Below, piece after piece: positions 27,327 through 36,771 of a stretch of DNA of 64,000 nt. Under the pieces are notes generated by a model that was given only the letters and a program-made list of their open reading frames with translations, had not been told where the DNA came from and searched no databases. A program made the translations under genes and the position numbers. Source of the DNA: Streptococcus oriscaviae (GTDB taxonomy: Bacteria; Bacillota; Bacilli; Lactobacillales; Streptococcaceae); the NCBI RefSeq assembly GCF_018137985.1, contig NZ_CP073084.1:1798001-1862000 (forward strand), in the 5' to 3' direction. Within the stretch, counting starts at the first letter, position 1. Each line of letters begins with the position of its first letter.

Positions 27327-28358
27327 ATGACTCAATCAATCGGCATCGCGCGTGCCCATACCAATATTGCCCTGATTAAATACTGGGGAAAAAGGGACAA
27401 GGAATTGTTTTTACCGATGAATTCCAGTCTATCTCTGACACTGGATGCCTTTTATACGGATACCAAGGTAGTTTTTGATACAGAATTGACTGCGGACAGC
27501 TTTTCATTGAATCAAAAAGAGCAGTCGGAAAAAGAAATTGAAAAAATTTCTCGTTTTTTGAATTTATTTCGCGAATATATAGGTGAGAAGCGTTTTGCTC
27601 GAGTTGAAAGCCTCAATTTTGTACCGACAGCAGCAGGTTTGGCAAGCTCGGCTTCTGCTTTTGCGGCCCTAGCCTTGGCAACCGCAAGTGCCTTGCAGTT
27701 GGATTTGTCCATGGAGCAGTTGTCCACTTTTGCCCGTAGGGGGTCAGGTTCCAGCACTCGCAGTTTGTTCGGCGGATTTGTTGAATGGGAGATGGGTACC
27801 TGCTCAGAAGATTCACTTGCTCGGCCGATAGATCCGGCAGACTGGGATCTTGCTATGCTGGTGCTGGCAGTTGATACCAGCCAGAAAAAGGTAGCCAGTC
27901 GGGAAGGGATGGATCATACAGTTGCGACCTCTCCCTTTTATCAGGCTTGGGTTGACACTGCTAAGGCGGACTTGGCTGCCATTAAAAAAGCGATTGCGGA
28001 GCGAGATTTTGATAAGGTTGGTCAGATTGCGGAGCATAACGGTATGAAGATGCATGCGACCACTCTTTCAGCCAATCCACCATTTACCTATTGGAATGCA
28101 GGCAGCTTACTGGCCCAAGAGGCTGTTCGGCAGGTGCGGCAAGACTTGGGAGTTTCAGCTTATATGACCATGGATGCAGGCCCTAATGTCAAGGTTCTTT
28201 GCAGAGCAAGTGATGTGGACAAGTTAGTTGGAGCACTCAGCCAACACTTTCCTGCTGATAAGATAATCACTAGTCTGCCAGGAAAAGGGGCTAGTCAGTT
28301 GACCGAAGCAGACTGGCAAGCTTCGCTGGAGCGCTTTGGGGCAGGTGGACAACTATGA
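27327..28358 (+). CDS. mvaD: Diphosphomevalonate decarboxylase
   Basis: ATP-dependent decarboxylation of mevalonate 5-diphosphate to isopentenyl diphosphate. 343 residues. Family signatures: ARAHTNIALIKYWGKRD at the N-terminus, PTAAGLASSASAFAALA (GHMP loop) and RRGSGSSTRSLFGGFVEW. It overlaps the next gene by four bases (ATGA). The operon order mvaK1-mvaD-mvaK2-fni is the streptococcal one. Confidence 0.97.
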   Translation: MTQSIGIARAHTNIALIKYWGKRDKELFLPMNSSLSLTLDAFYTDTKVVFDTELTADSFSLNQKEQSEKEIEKISRFLNLFREYIGEKRFARVESLNFVPTAAGLASSASAFAALALATASALQLDLSMEQLSTFARRGSGSSTRSLFGGFVEWEMGTCSEDSLARPIDPADWDLAMLVLAVDTSQKKVASREGMDHTVATSPFYQAWVDTAKADLAAIKKAIAERDFDKVGQIAEHNGMKMHATTLSANPPFTYWNAGSLLAQEAVRQVRQDLGVSAYMTMDAGPNVKVLCRASDVDKLVGALSQHFPADKIITSLPGKGASQLTEADWQASLERFGAGGQL

Positions 28359-29434
28359 TTAGCCAAGCAAGTGCGTCAGGAAAACTCTTTCTGGCAGGTG
28401 AATACGCAGTTGTTGAGCCTGGTTATCCAGCGGTGATTGCTGCGGTCAATCAACGTCTATGGGTGCGCATCGCGCGTGCAGACGAGGGGCGGATCCATTC
28501 TAGCCAGCAGGCCAATCTAACCCTAAACTGGATACGAAAGGGCGACCAACTGGAAGTGCAGGGTGAGAATCCCTATCGCATCATCAGTACCGCCATGCAG
28601 CTAGTAGAAGATTATCTCCGTGCTCTAGGGCAGGCGGTTGAAGGCTACTACTCACTCACGGTCACCTCTAGCTTGGATGATGCAGCAACAGGCACCAAGT
28701 ATGGACTAGGGTCATCAGGAGCCGTCACAGTCGCAAGTATCAAGGCCTTACTGGATTACTATCACCAAGAAAGTCAGCCCCTGTTGGTCTTCAAATTGGC
28801 TGCCCTCTGTCAGATGTGCTTACAGATGACCGGCTCCTTCGGAGATTTGGCGTCGTCCAGTTTTGAAGGATTGATTGCTTATCACTCTGTTGATAAGGTC
28901 TGGTTAGCGCAAAAAATGGCAGAGCTTTCTCTGCCAGAACTCTTGGAGGCTGATTGGCAGGGCTTGTCCATCCAGTCCCTCCAATTACCAGCAGAGCTAA
29001 GACTCTTGGTCGGTTGGACAGGTAAGGCTGCGTCAACGGAAAAATTGGTCACTCAGATGCAGCAACAAGGTCAGCAAGCAGATAAGACGGCCTACCGAGT
29101 ATCCTTCCTATCTGCAAGCAAAGCCTGTGTCCACAAACTGGTTGCTGCCTGTCAGGCTGGATCCGCTCACGAGGTAGAAGAAGCAATTTTAGAAAATCGC
29201 AGACTCTTGAGAGAGTTTGCCCGAGAAATGGGACTTGTGATTGAGACCCCGCTACTGAGCCGGCTCTGTCAATTAGCACTTGATAAGGGAGCGCCAGCTA
29301 AGTCCTCGGGAGCAGGCGGCGGTGACTGTGGCTTTTGTCTGGTGACCAGCTCTAAGCAGCAACAAGAAATATGTCAGGCTTGGCTAGAAGCGGGAATCCA
29401 ACCGCTTGATCTAGCTATAACCTATGGAGAATAA
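28355..29434 (+). CDS. mvaK2: Phosphomevalonate kinase
   Basis: Phosphorylates mevalonate 5-phosphate to the diphosphate. 359 residues, GHMP fold: GKLFLAGEYAVVEPGYPA at the start, KYGLGSSGAVTVASIKA as the ATP-binding loop and SSGAGGGDCGFCL near the C-terminus. Start overlaps the mvaD stop, so translation is coupled. Length and motifs fit the Gram-positive enzyme. Confidence 0.96.
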   Translation: MISQASASGKLFLAGEYAVVEPGYPAVIAAVNQRLWVRIARADEGRIHSSQQANLTLNWIRKGDQLEVQGENPYRIISTAMQLVEDYLRALGQAVEGYYSLTVTSSLDDAATGTKYGLGSSGAVTVASIKALLDYYHQESQPLLVFKLAALCQMCLQMTGSFGDLASSSFEGLIAYHSVDKVWLAQKMAELSLPELLEADWQGLSIQSLQLPAELRLLVGWTGKAASTEKLVTQMQQQGQQADKTAYRVSFLSASKACVHKLVAACQAGSAHEVEEAILENRRLLREFAREMGLVIETPLLSRLCQLALDKGAPAKSSGAGGGDCGFCLVTSSKQQQEICQAWLEAGIQPLDLAITYGE

Positions 29435-29443
29435 GGAGAACCT

Positions 29444-30535
29444 ATGATTGATAATCGAGCCCATGGAAGAAACAGAAAGGACCAGCATGTAGAACTGGCC
29501 AGTCAACAATTTACCTATCAATCTGCCAAGGATTTTGAAGAAACACGCTTTGTCCACCAGTCACTACCAGAGATGAAGATTAACGATGTGGACATTTCAA
29601 CCACAGTAGCTGGTTTGGAATTTGCGACTCCCTTCTTTATCAATGCCATGACAGGTGGTAGCAAAAAAACTAGAGAAATCAACCGTTTACTGGGAATTAT
29701 GGCTCATTATGGGAAAATTGCCCTAGCTTCCGGCTCCGTCAGCGCTGCCATCAAGGAGCCTTCTGTTGCAGAGAGCTTCTCTGTCATGCGTCGAGAAAAT
29801 CCATTCGGTATCATCTTTGCTAATTTGGGAGCTCACCATGACCTTGAAAATGCCAAACGGGCGGTCGATTTGCTCGAAGCCAATGCGCTTCAAATCCATA
29901 TCAATGCCCCCCAAGAAGTCATTATGCCAGAGGGTGATCGTGACTTCTCCATGTGGCTGAAAAATATTGAAACCATCGTTCGAGAATTGGAAGTGCCCGT
30001 TATCGTCAAAGAAGTGGGCTTTGGTATGAGCCGTGAAACGGTGGCCCAGCTGGCTTCAGTCGGTGTTCAGACTGTGGATATTTCAGGAACAGGTGGCACG
30101 GATTTTGCCAAAATTGAAAACAATCGTCGCACCATTAAACACTATGATTTCCTAGAGGGGTGGGGGCAATCAACGGTTATTTCTTTGGTAGAAGCCATGA
30201 GTCTGCCAAAGGAAGAACGACCTCAACTCATTGCTTCTGGCGGTATCAAGAACCCGTTGGATATTGTGAAGTCACTAGCTTTGGGAGCTGATCTGGTTGG
30301 AATGTCCAATCGCTACCTTCAATATGTGAAAACGGGCAAGATTGACCTTATGGAAGATGCTCTTCGTGACATCCAGCTCCACAGAAGACAGCTAGCGTCC
30401 ATCATGACCCTTGTGGGGGCTAAAAATATTGAGGAACTACGAACCAAGGATTTGATTCTCGGACCGGATGTTCAAAACTGGTGTCAGGCCCGCAGTATTG
30501 ATTGGCAATCCTATGCCAATCGCTCACGTCAATAA
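29444..30535 (+). CDS. fni: Type 2 isopentenyl-diphosphate isomerase
   Basis: FMN- and NADPH-dependent enzyme that interconverts isopentenyl and dimethylallyl diphosphate. 363 residues with a TIM barrel: FFINAMTGGSKKTREIN, IHINAPQEVIMPEGDRDF and DISGTGGTDFAKIENNR are family signatures. The start follows ATAAGGAGAAC. It is the last gene of the mevalonate operon and ends at a bidirectional terminator. Confidence 0.96.
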   Translation: MIDNRAHGRNRKDQHVELASQQFTYQSAKDFEETRFVHQSLPEMKINDVDISTTVAGLEFATPFFINAMTGGSKKTREINRLLGIMAHYGKIALASGSVSAAIKEPSVAESFSVMRRENPFGIIFANLGAHHDLENAKRAVDLLEANALQIHINAPQEVIMPEGDRDFSMWLKNIETIVRELEVPVIVKEVGFGMSRETVAQLASVGVQTVDISGTGGTDFAKIENNRRTIKHYDFLEGWGQSTVISLVEAMSLPKEERPQLIASGGIKNPLDIVKSLALGADLVGMSNRYLQYVKTGKIDLMEDALRDIQLHRRQLASIMTLVGAKNIEELRTKDLILGPDVQNWCQARSIDWQSYANRSRQ

Positions 30536-30548
30536 TATTTCAAATCAA

Positions 30549-30578
30549 AAACGCCTCAGGAATCTTCCTGGGGCGTTT
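30549..30578. terminator. Bidirectional terminator between fni and the small lipoprotein
   Basis: AAACGCC-TCAGG pairs with CCTGG-GGCGTTT. Its right arm includes the first base(s) of the stop codon of the convergent lipoprotein gene. Confidence 0.8.
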
Positions 30579-30738
30579 AGTCGTCTTCATCCTCAATGTC
30601 GTCGTTGGATTCTTGCTCGAACAAGCTGGTTTCATCGTCTTCTTGATATTCCTGATTGAGAAAGCCACAGGAGGTCAAAAAGCTAACAGCCAAACAAAGA
30701 CTGACCAACGCAAGCAACCATTTGTATCCTTTTTTCAT
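30577..30738 (-). CDS. 53-residue acidic lipoprotein
   Basis: A small gene on the minus strand. The N-terminus is a lipoprotein signal (MKKGYKWLL..., lipobox LTSC with the cysteine at residue 24). The mature part is only about 30 residues and very acidic, ending SNDDIEDEDD. A good ribosome site (AAAGGAG) and a near-consensus promoter (30798-30826) support expression. The family is unknown to me. It converges with the mevalonate operon. Confidence 0.75.
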   Translation of the reverse strand: MKKGYKWLLALVSLCLAVSFLTSCGFLNQEYQEDDETSLFEQESNDDIEDEDD

Positions 30739-30797
30739 GGGCAACTCCTTTATACTCTAAGTCCACATAACTATGTGTTCATGCCTTTTTGTTTCCT

Positions 30798-30826
30798 ATT
30801 GTAAACAGAAGGTGCACGTTTGTCAA
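30798..30826 (-). promoter_or_regulatory. Strong promoter of the small lipoprotein gene
   Basis: On the minus strand TTGACA (30821-30826) and TACAAT (30798-30803) are exactly 17 bases apart. Confidence 0.75.
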
Positions 30827-30922
30827 GGTATTATAGAATGCGAACAGACTGAAACGGTTCGTCTATTTGAAAATCGGGGTGCATCTTGTAAATGGTGTCT
30901 AGTTTATCTGTTTTTTATCTCA

Positions 30923-31008
30923 ATTAGTCAAAATATTGTACTAATTTCTTGACAGGGTAAGAATAAAAGTATATAGTAAATGCAACTAGTAAAAACTATT
31001 GACTAATA
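30923..31008 (+). promoter_or_regulatory. Promoter and MarR-type operators of the oxidoreductase operon
   Basis: -35 TTGACA (30949-30954) and -10 TATAGT (30972-30977), spacer 17. ATTAGT at 30923-30928 pairs with ACTAAT at 30940-30945 just upstream of the -35, and a related ACTAGT/ACTAAT arrangement lies downstream of the -10 (about 30985-31008). MarR proteins bind such inverted repeats; the regulator is the second gene of the operon. Confidence 0.6.
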
Positions 31009-31022
31009 ACGGAGGGAATGGC

Positions 31023-31991
31023 ATGAAAGCAGTAGTCGTATCTCAAGCAGGTGGCCCAGAAGTTCTTGAAGTCGTTGAACGCGAACGTCCTCGCCTCAAA
31101 CCAGGCTGGTCGTTGGTCAAGGTCATGGGCTTTGGCATTAACCATTCGGAGATTTTTACCAGACAGGGACTGTCACCCAGCGTTTCCTTTCCCAGAGTTC
31201 TAGGCATTGAGCTGGTTGGTCTTATCGAAGAAACCAGCGACAGTCAGAATCTGCTGGTCGGACTCAAGGTGGTGTCTATCATGGGGGAGATGGGGCGTGC
31301 CTACGATGGCTCCTATGCTGAATACGCCTTGGTTCCTAACAGCAACCTTTATGTCATCAGGACTGACCTAGACTGGGCAGAGCTTGCCAGCGTTCCTGAA
31401 ACCTACTATACAGCTTATGGTTCGATGAAAAATCTGAAGATTGAAGCCAGCGATAAGGTTCTGGTCAGGGGTGGAACCAGCGGTGTGGGCCAGGCCTTTG
31501 TCAAACTGGTCAAAGCCCGTTATCCCCATCTTTCAGTCTATGCCTCAGCCAGAAGTCTGGCGAAGAAGGATAAACTGCTAGCCTCTGGTTTTACAGATGT
31601 TATCGTGGACGAACAGGGCCGCCTGCAGACAGAGCTGACCTTTGATAAGATTTTGGAGCTGGTCGGGCCTGCCACCATAGCAGATTCTTTAGCTCACTTG
31701 CAAGAGGGCGGTATCGTCTGTTCAACTGGTCAGCTTGGCGGCAAATGGTATCTGGAAGATTTTGATCCAATTGAAATGCTGCGACACAACGTTTATCTGA
31801 CCACTTTTGCATCAGGCAATGTTTCCAAAACCAAGCTTCAAGAGATGTTTGACTATATCGCAAGTTATCATGTCCCAGTCGGGCCTGAGAAGATTTTTTC
31901 ACTGGACAGGATTCAAGAGGCCCATGCTTACTTGGAAGGAAAAGAGAGTTTTGGCAAAGTGATTGTACTAAACCATGAGAAGGAGAGTTAA
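31023..31991 (+). CDS. Zinc-independent quinone-oxidoreductase-like dehydrogenase (MDR family)
   Basis: NAD(P)H-dependent reductase of quinones or reactive enals, medium-chain dehydrogenase/reductase fold. 322 residues: GroES-like domain (about 1-120) with FGINHSEIFTRQGLSPSV, and a Rossmann domain with KVLVRGGTSGVGQAFVKL (about 140-157). Zinc ligands of true alcohol dehydrogenases are absent. The ATG at 31023 has GGAGGG in front of it; an upstream start adds eight unlikely residues. First gene of a four-gene unit with marR and an ABC transporter. Confidence 0.88.
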   Translation: MKAVVVSQAGGPEVLEVVERERPRLKPGWSLVKVMGFGINHSEIFTRQGLSPSVSFPRVLGIELVGLIEETSDSQNLLVGLKVVSIMGEMGRAYDGSYAEYALVPNSNLYVIRTDLDWAELASVPETYYTAYGSMKNLKIEASDKVLVRGGTSGVGQAFVKLVKARYPHLSVYASARSLAKKDKLLASGFTDVIVDEQGRLQTELTFDKILELVGPATIADSLAHLQEGGIVCSTGQLGGKWYLEDFDPIEMLRHNVYLTTFASGNVSKTKLQEMFDYIASYHVPVGPEKIFSLDRIQEAHAYLEGKESFGKVIVLNHEKES

Positions 31992-31992
31992 G

Positions 31993-32451
31993 ATGTCAGA
32001 TTTACACCGACAAACCAAGCAGTATGCTCGTATTTTTGATCAGCAGCTGGCCTTTTATGAAGGCTATGCCAGACGGCATGGTTTACAGAGCAAGGGGCTT
32101 TACATGCTGATGTGGATCTACTACAATCCTCAAGGGATTACTCAGAAGCGTATCAGTGAAAAAACTTATGCCAGCAAGCAAGTGGTCAATGCAACCATCA
32201 AGAAATTTATAGAAAAAGGCTATCTGACCTGCAAAGAAAATCCTCAGGATAAGCGCCACAAGTTACTAACATTGACAGAAGCAGGCCGTTCCTATGCTTC
32301 AGCTATATTGGATCCATTAGAGGCTTTGGAGATGAAAGCGATGCAAGCCTTGTCTGATGAGGAACAGACCTTGTTTTTGCAGCTGTCAGAACGTTATAGC
32401 CAGTCCATTACAGCATTGTTTTTAAAGGAAGAAGGGGGGATCTATGATTGA
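31993..32451 (+). CDS. MarR-family transcriptional regulator
   Basis: A 152-residue winged-helix dimer. GITQKRISEKTYASKQVVNA is the recognition helix-turn-helix, and NPQDKRHKLLTLTEAG the wing. The start at 31993 follows AAGGAGAG. It lies directly behind the oxidoreductase gene and overlaps the ABC ATPase gene by eight bases. It likely represses the whole unit through the inverted repeats around the promoter, as MarR members respond to phenolics, oxidants or disulfide stress. Confidence 0.9.
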   Translation: MSDLHRQTKQYARIFDQQLAFYEGYARRHGLQSKGLYMLMWIYYNPQGITQKRISEKTYASKQVVNATIKKFIEKGYLTCKENPQDKRHKLLTLTEAGRSYASAILDPLEALEMKAMQALSDEEQTLFLQLSERYSQSITALFLKEEGGIYD

Positions 32452-33178
32452 CTACCAAAATGTGACCCTAGACTGCTCTGTCAATGGGCCAATCTTACGC
32501 AACTTGACCTTTACCATTCAAGAAGGGGAGTTCTTTGTCCTCATTGGTCCCAGCGGCTGTGGAAAAACAACAACCTTGAAGTTGATTAACCGCCTCTTGG
32601 AGCAAACAGATGGCGATATTCTCTTTCAGGGCAAGCGGCTCAAGGACTACAATCTTCGGGAGCTGCGTCTGGAAACAGGTTATGTTCTCCAGCAGATTGC
32701 TCTTTTCCCAAATATGACCGTGGCAGAGAACATTGCCCTCATTCCTGAAATGAAGGGTATGGACAAGGCAGCGATTCTGGAAAAAACCAGAGAACTCTTG
32801 ACCAAGGTGGGCTTGGAGCCTGACCAGTACCTGAACCGTCTGCCCAAGGACCTTTCTGGCGGAGAGCGGCAGCGGATTGGGATTTTGCGGGCCATTATTG
32901 CCAATCCCAAGGTCTTGCTCATGGATGAGCCCTTTTCAGCCTTGGACCCCATCAGCAGAAGTCAGCTCCAGGATTTGATCAAGGCTCTCCATCAGGAATT
33001 TGGTATGACAACCGTCTTTGTGACCCATGATATGGATGAGGCGGTCAAGCTGGCCGACCGAATTTGCCTCATGAAAGAGGGACAGGTTCTGCAGATTGGC
33101 AGCCCTGATGAGCTTCGCCATCATCCAGCAGATGACTTTGTCACCGAATTTATGCAGACAAGCGGAGGTGCCAAATGA
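32444..33178 (+). CDS. Osmoprotectant ABC transporter, ATP-binding protein
   Basis: ATPase that powers uptake of a quaternary amine (glycine betaine, carnitine or choline). 244 residues with Walker [14 protein letters not shown]-loop [11 protein letters not shown], signature [10 protein letters not shown], Walker [14 protein letters not shown] and the switch histidine in VFVTHDMDE. It lacks the C-terminal CBS domains of many OpuA/OpuC ATPases. It overlaps marR (8 bases) and the permease gene (4 bases), so all are coupled. Confidence 0.92.
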   Translation: MIDYQNVTLDCSVNGPILRNLTFTIQEGEFFVLIGPSGCGKTTTLKLINRLLEQTDGDILFQGKRLKDYNLRELRLETGYVLQQIALFPNMTVAENIALIPEMKGMDKAAILEKTRELLTKVGLEPDQYLNRLPKDLSGGERQRIGILRAIIANPKVLLMDEPFSALDPISRSQLQDLIKALHQEFGMTTVFVTHDMDEAVKLADRICLMKEGQVLQIGSPDELRHHPADDFVTEFMQTSGGAK

Positions 33179-34686
33179 ACCTAATCCAAACCTTTGTAGA
33201 AAGACAGGGAGATTGGCAGATAGCCCTCTTTGAGCACCTACGGATTTCCCTACTCTCTTTGATTATCGCTATTGCCATCGCGGTTCCTCTAGGTCTGCTC
33301 TTGTCCAATAAAAAACGCCTGACCGAGTGGAGCCTGCAAATTACGGGAATCTTTCAGACCATTCCTTCTTTGGCACTCTTGGGGCTATTCATTCCCTTTA
33401 TGGGTATTGGGACCCTGCCAGCTGTGGTGGCCCTGGTCATCTATGCAGTCTTTCCCATTCTGCAGGGAACCCTGACAGGACTGGCAGAGATTGACCCTTA
33501 TCTGGAAGAAGCAGCGACCGCCTTTGGGATGACTAAGTGGGAAAAGCTGAAAAAATTTGAGTTGGCCCTGGCCATGCCCATTCTTATGTCGGGCATTCGG
33601 ACAGCCGCCATCATGATTATCGGAACAGCCACTTTGGCCGCCCTGGTAGGGGCTGGCGGGCTGGGTTCCTTTATCCTGCTGGGCATTGACCGCAATGATT
33701 CGGCCCTGATTTTGATTGGGGCGGTGTCCTCGGCTGTCCTGGCAGTAGTCTTTGGCTATGTCATCAAGCTCTTACAGGATAAAAAGCCAAAAACCATCCT
33801 CTTGGCCTTGCTGGTCACCCTCTTTGCGGTTGGGGTCAGCTATGTTCCGGTTTTCCAAGGCCAGTCCAAGAAGGTTGTCATCGCTGGGAAACTGGGAGCC
33901 GAGCCTGAAATCCTGATCAATATGTACAAACTCCTGATTGAGGATCAAACTGATATTTCAGTCGACATCAAGCCTAATTTTGGCAAAACCAGCTTCCTCT
34001 ATGAAGCCCTCAAGTCAGGCTCAATCGACATTTATCCAGAGTACACAGGCACCATCACGACCACCCTTTTGACCAATCCTCCGACAGACCTGTCCAACAA
34101 TCCAGAAGAGGTCTATGAGGCGGCCCGCAAGGCTATCTTGGAACAGGATGGTCTGGTTTATCTGCAACCCATGGACTTCCAAAACACCTTTGCCATTGCG
34201 GTGACGGAAGACTATGCCAAGGCAAATGGCCTTACAACCATTTCAGACTTGGCCAAGGTTCAGGGCACAGCAGTCGCTGGTTTCTCCCTGGAATTTAATG
34301 ACAGGGAAGATGGGAATTTGGGCCTGAAAAACCTCTATGGTCTCAACCTCACTGTCAAGACCATGGAGCCAGCTCTGCGCTACGAAGCCATTAAAAACGG
34401 GGATGTGCAGATTGTGGAAGCCTTCTCAACAGACAGCAAGGTGGTTACTTACAAGCTGAAAATCCTAGAAGACGACAAACAGCTCTTCCCTCCTTATCAG
34501 GCCGCTCCGCTTTTGTCCCAAGAAACCTTAGAGAAATACCCAGAGTTGGAGCAAGTTCTAGGAGTTCTGGCGGGTAAAATCTCGACCGAGGAGATGACCC
34601 AGATGAACTATGCGGTCGATGTGGAAGGCAAATCGGCTGAAGAAGTGGCGAGGGAATATTTAGAAAAAGAAAATTTACTAAAATAG
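33175..34686 (+). CDS. Osmoprotectant ABC transporter, permease fused to substrate-binding domain
   Basis: A 503-residue fusion. Residues about 1-210 are a BPD_transp_1 permease with five to six helices and the EAA-type loop ([20 protein letters not shown]). A further helix at about 207-225 ([20 protein letters not shown]) anchors the OpuAC-like binding domain (about 235-503; for example [19 protein letters not shown]) at the outer surface. The fusion is known for Gram-positive glycine betaine/choline systems (ProWX, OpuABC type). Substrate is not certain. Confidence 0.92.
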   Translation: MNLIQTFVERQGDWQIALFEHLRISLLSLIIAIAIAVPLGLLLSNKKRLTEWSLQITGIFQTIPSLALLGLFIPFMGIGTLPAVVALVIYAVFPILQGTLTGLAEIDPYLEEAATAFGMTKWEKLKKFELALAMPILMSGIRTAAIMIIGTATLAALVGAGGLGSFILLGIDRNDSALILIGAVSSAVLAVVFGYVIKLLQDKKPKTILLALLVTLFAVGVSYVPVFQGQSKKVVIAGKLGAEPEILINMYKLLIEDQTDISVDIKPNFGKTSFLYEALKSGSIDIYPEYTGTITTTLLTNPPTDLSNNPEEVYEAARKAILEQDGLVYLQPMDFQNTFAIAVTEDYAKANGLTTISDLAKVQGTAVAGFSLEFNDREDGNLGLKNLYGLNLTVKTMEPALRYEAIKNGDVQIVEAFSTDSKVVTYKLKILEDDKQLFPPYQAAPLLSQETLEKYPELEQVLGVLAGKISTEEMTQMNYAVDVEGKSAEEVAREYLEKENLLK

Positions 34687-34775
34687 GAGTCTGTGGAAAT
34701 ACTTGTTCATTTTTCGGAAGTTTTCTTATTCATCCTGATGTATAATGGGGTGATTAGAAAATGCGAGGTAGTGAA

Positions 34776-36608
34776 ATGATTACGGATGAAATGCTAAGAA
34801 AACAATACTATAAGGCACTGGTTAATCGAGATAGTGACTTTGATGGTATCTTTTTTGCAGCAATCAAAACAACAGGAGTTTTCTGTCACGCTACTTGTCG
34901 GGCGAGAAAACCAAAATTTGAAAATTGTTTCTTTTACGAAAGAGCAGAAGAAGCTTTATTGGCAGGATATCGCCCGTGTAAGATTTGTAATCCCATGTCC
35001 TATCCCAATCAATTACCAGATGAGGTCAAGATATTGGTCGAAGCGGTAGAGGAGAATCCAGAGAAGCGATGGAAGGAAGAGGATTTTCGGAAACTGGGCA
35101 TTCACTCGGCGACCGTAAGAAGAAAATTTAAGGATATTTACCAGATGACCTTTGTTCAGTATGCACGTGCTAGACGAATGGGACTTGCTTTTAAGAATAT
35201 AGAAAATGGACAAAAAGTTATCCACCAACAAGTAGCGATGGGGTATCAATCTGCTAGTGGCTTTAATGATGCTTTTAGTAAGATAATGGGAAATCCAGCT
35301 AAGAAGACGGAGGTAAAACTGATAATCTCTACTTTCATCATGACACCACTAGGGCGTATGATTGCTCTAGCAGATGAGGACTATCTCTATTTACTAGAGT
35401 TTGATAATCGCAGAGGACTTGAACGTGAGATTGAGCGTCTACGCCAGAAGTTTAACGCAAGAATTTTTCAAGGAAAAAATTCTCTGTTGAGGCGTTTAGA
35501 AGAGGAATTGTCAGCTTATTTTGCGGGACAGACAGCAATATTTACGACCCCTCTATATTTATTTGGCTCACCATTTCAACAGAAAGTTTGGGAACAATTA
35601 CAAGAAATTCCAGTTGGAGAAACACGTTCTTATAAAGATTTGGCAGGAAATTTAGGAGATGTTAATAAGGTGAGGGCGGTTGGTAATGCTAATGGAGCCA
35701 ATCAAATTTCCATTTTAATTCCTTGTCATCGTGTTATTGCCAGTAATGGTGATTTGGGCGGTTATGGTGGAGGAGTGGCACGCAAACAATACCTTCTTGA
35801 CTTAGAACAGGAAATAAAGCAAAAAAATAAAAAACAGGAAAAAATTATGTCCAATCAACTAGAAAACGCAAAAAATCTCTACCTCCGTGGCATTCGAGAC
35901 GGAGAAATCAAGGAAGTTCATGAAAACTATATGGGAGCCAGCTACACCCAGCACAGTACAGGTGTGCCTGATGAAAAGGAGGGCTTTGCGGCTTTCTTTG
36001 AGGACTTTTTCAAGCGCAATCCCAAGCGGGAAATCACCATTGTCCGTGCGATTGAAGACGGGAATTTCGTCTTTGTTCATGTCCACCAGAAACTCAATGA
36101 TGGTGAGGCTGAGTGGGTGACGGCGGACATCTTCCGCTCGGATGACCAAGGCCGCATCGTCGAGCACTGGGATGTTATTGACGCCTATCCAAAAACCATT
36201 GGCCAAACAGACCCGATTTACGCAGACTTTGAGCTGACCGATTTGGACAAGACCGAGGAAAACAAGAAAATCGTCCGTCGCTTCTTGGTCGATGTCCTTC
36301 AAAATGGGGAAATCGAAAAATTTGACGACTATGTGGCAGATGACTTGATTCAGCACAACCAAGAAATCGCCCAGGGCGGTGCAGCTTATAAGGACTATCT
36401 TGTAGAGAATCAAGTTACCTACGACTTTGTTTTCAAGGTGATGGGACAGGGTGACTATGTGGTGGCCTATTCCAAGGTCTGGATCGCAGGTCAGGACTAC
36501 GCCCACTTTGACATCTACCGCCTCAAGGACGGCAAGATTGTGGAGCATTGGGACAACAAGGAAGTCATGCCAGACAAAAAAGACTTGACCAATCTCGGGA
36601 AGTTTTAA
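34776..36608 (+). CDS. ada: Ada-type methylphosphotriester/MGMT repair protein fused to two SnoaL-like domains
   Basis: A 610-residue chain. Residues 1-75 are the Ada zinc domain with four cysteines (C37, C41, C68, C71; FCHATCRARKP and RPCKICNP). About 85-180 is an AraC-type helix-turn-helix region. About 190-345 is O6-methylguanine methyltransferase with the acceptor cysteine C317 in the IPCHRVIAS motif. Residues about 365-475 and 485-600 are two NTF2/SnoaL-like domains, each containing an IVEHWD box. The repair part is AT-rich, the SnoaL part closer to neighbouring genes, and an internal ATG at 35847 has its own AGGAA site, so two genes may have fused by loss of a stop codon. The start chosen has GAGG upstream; a TATAAT lies at 34741-34746. 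Confidence 0.88.
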   Translation: MITDEMLRKQYYKALVNRDSDFDGIFFAAIKTTGVFCHATCRARKPKFENCFFYERAEEALLAGYRPCKICNPMSYPNQLPDEVKILVEAVEENPEKRWKEEDFRKLGIHSATVRRKFKDIYQMTFVQYARARRMGLAFKNIENGQKVIHQQVAMGYQSASGFNDAFSKIMGNPAKKTEVKLIISTFIMTPLGRMIALADEDYLYLLEFDNRRGLEREIERLRQKFNARIFQGKNSLLRRLEEELSAYFAGQTAIFTTPLYLFGSPFQQKVWEQLQEIPVGETRSYKDLAGNLGDVNKVRAVGNANGANQISILIPCHRVIASNGDLGGYGGGVARKQYLLDLEQEIKQKNKKQEKIMSNQLENAKNLYLRGIRDGEIKEVHENYMGASYTQHSTGVPDEKEGFAAFFEDFFKRNPKREITIVRAIEDGNFVFVHVHQKLNDGEAEWVTADIFRSDDQGRIVEHWDVIDAYPKTIGQTDPIYADFELTDLDKTEENKKIVRRFLVDVLQNGEIEKFDDYVADDLIQHNQEIAQGGAAYKDYLVENQVTYDFVFKVMGQGDYVVAYSKVWIAGQDYAHFDIYRLKDGKIVEHWDNKEVMPDKKDLTNLGKF

Positions 36609-36771
36609 GGCTACGAGTTTAGTCAATGGCCCTGTGAAATCAAACAGATCCTAGCGCCGTAGCTTGCTGCGGTGTTTTCTAATGTTACAAAAGGGAACAG
36701 AAACACTTGAGTTGAGAAAAAAGTGACGGTATATCTGTTATAATGGGTCTTGAGAGATAGGAGGTAGCTAT

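Noticed and set aside
35859..36626. Long open frame on the minus strand opposite the SnoaL domains
   Set aside because: It is the antisense shadow of the strongly supported SnoaL coding region and has no start signals.
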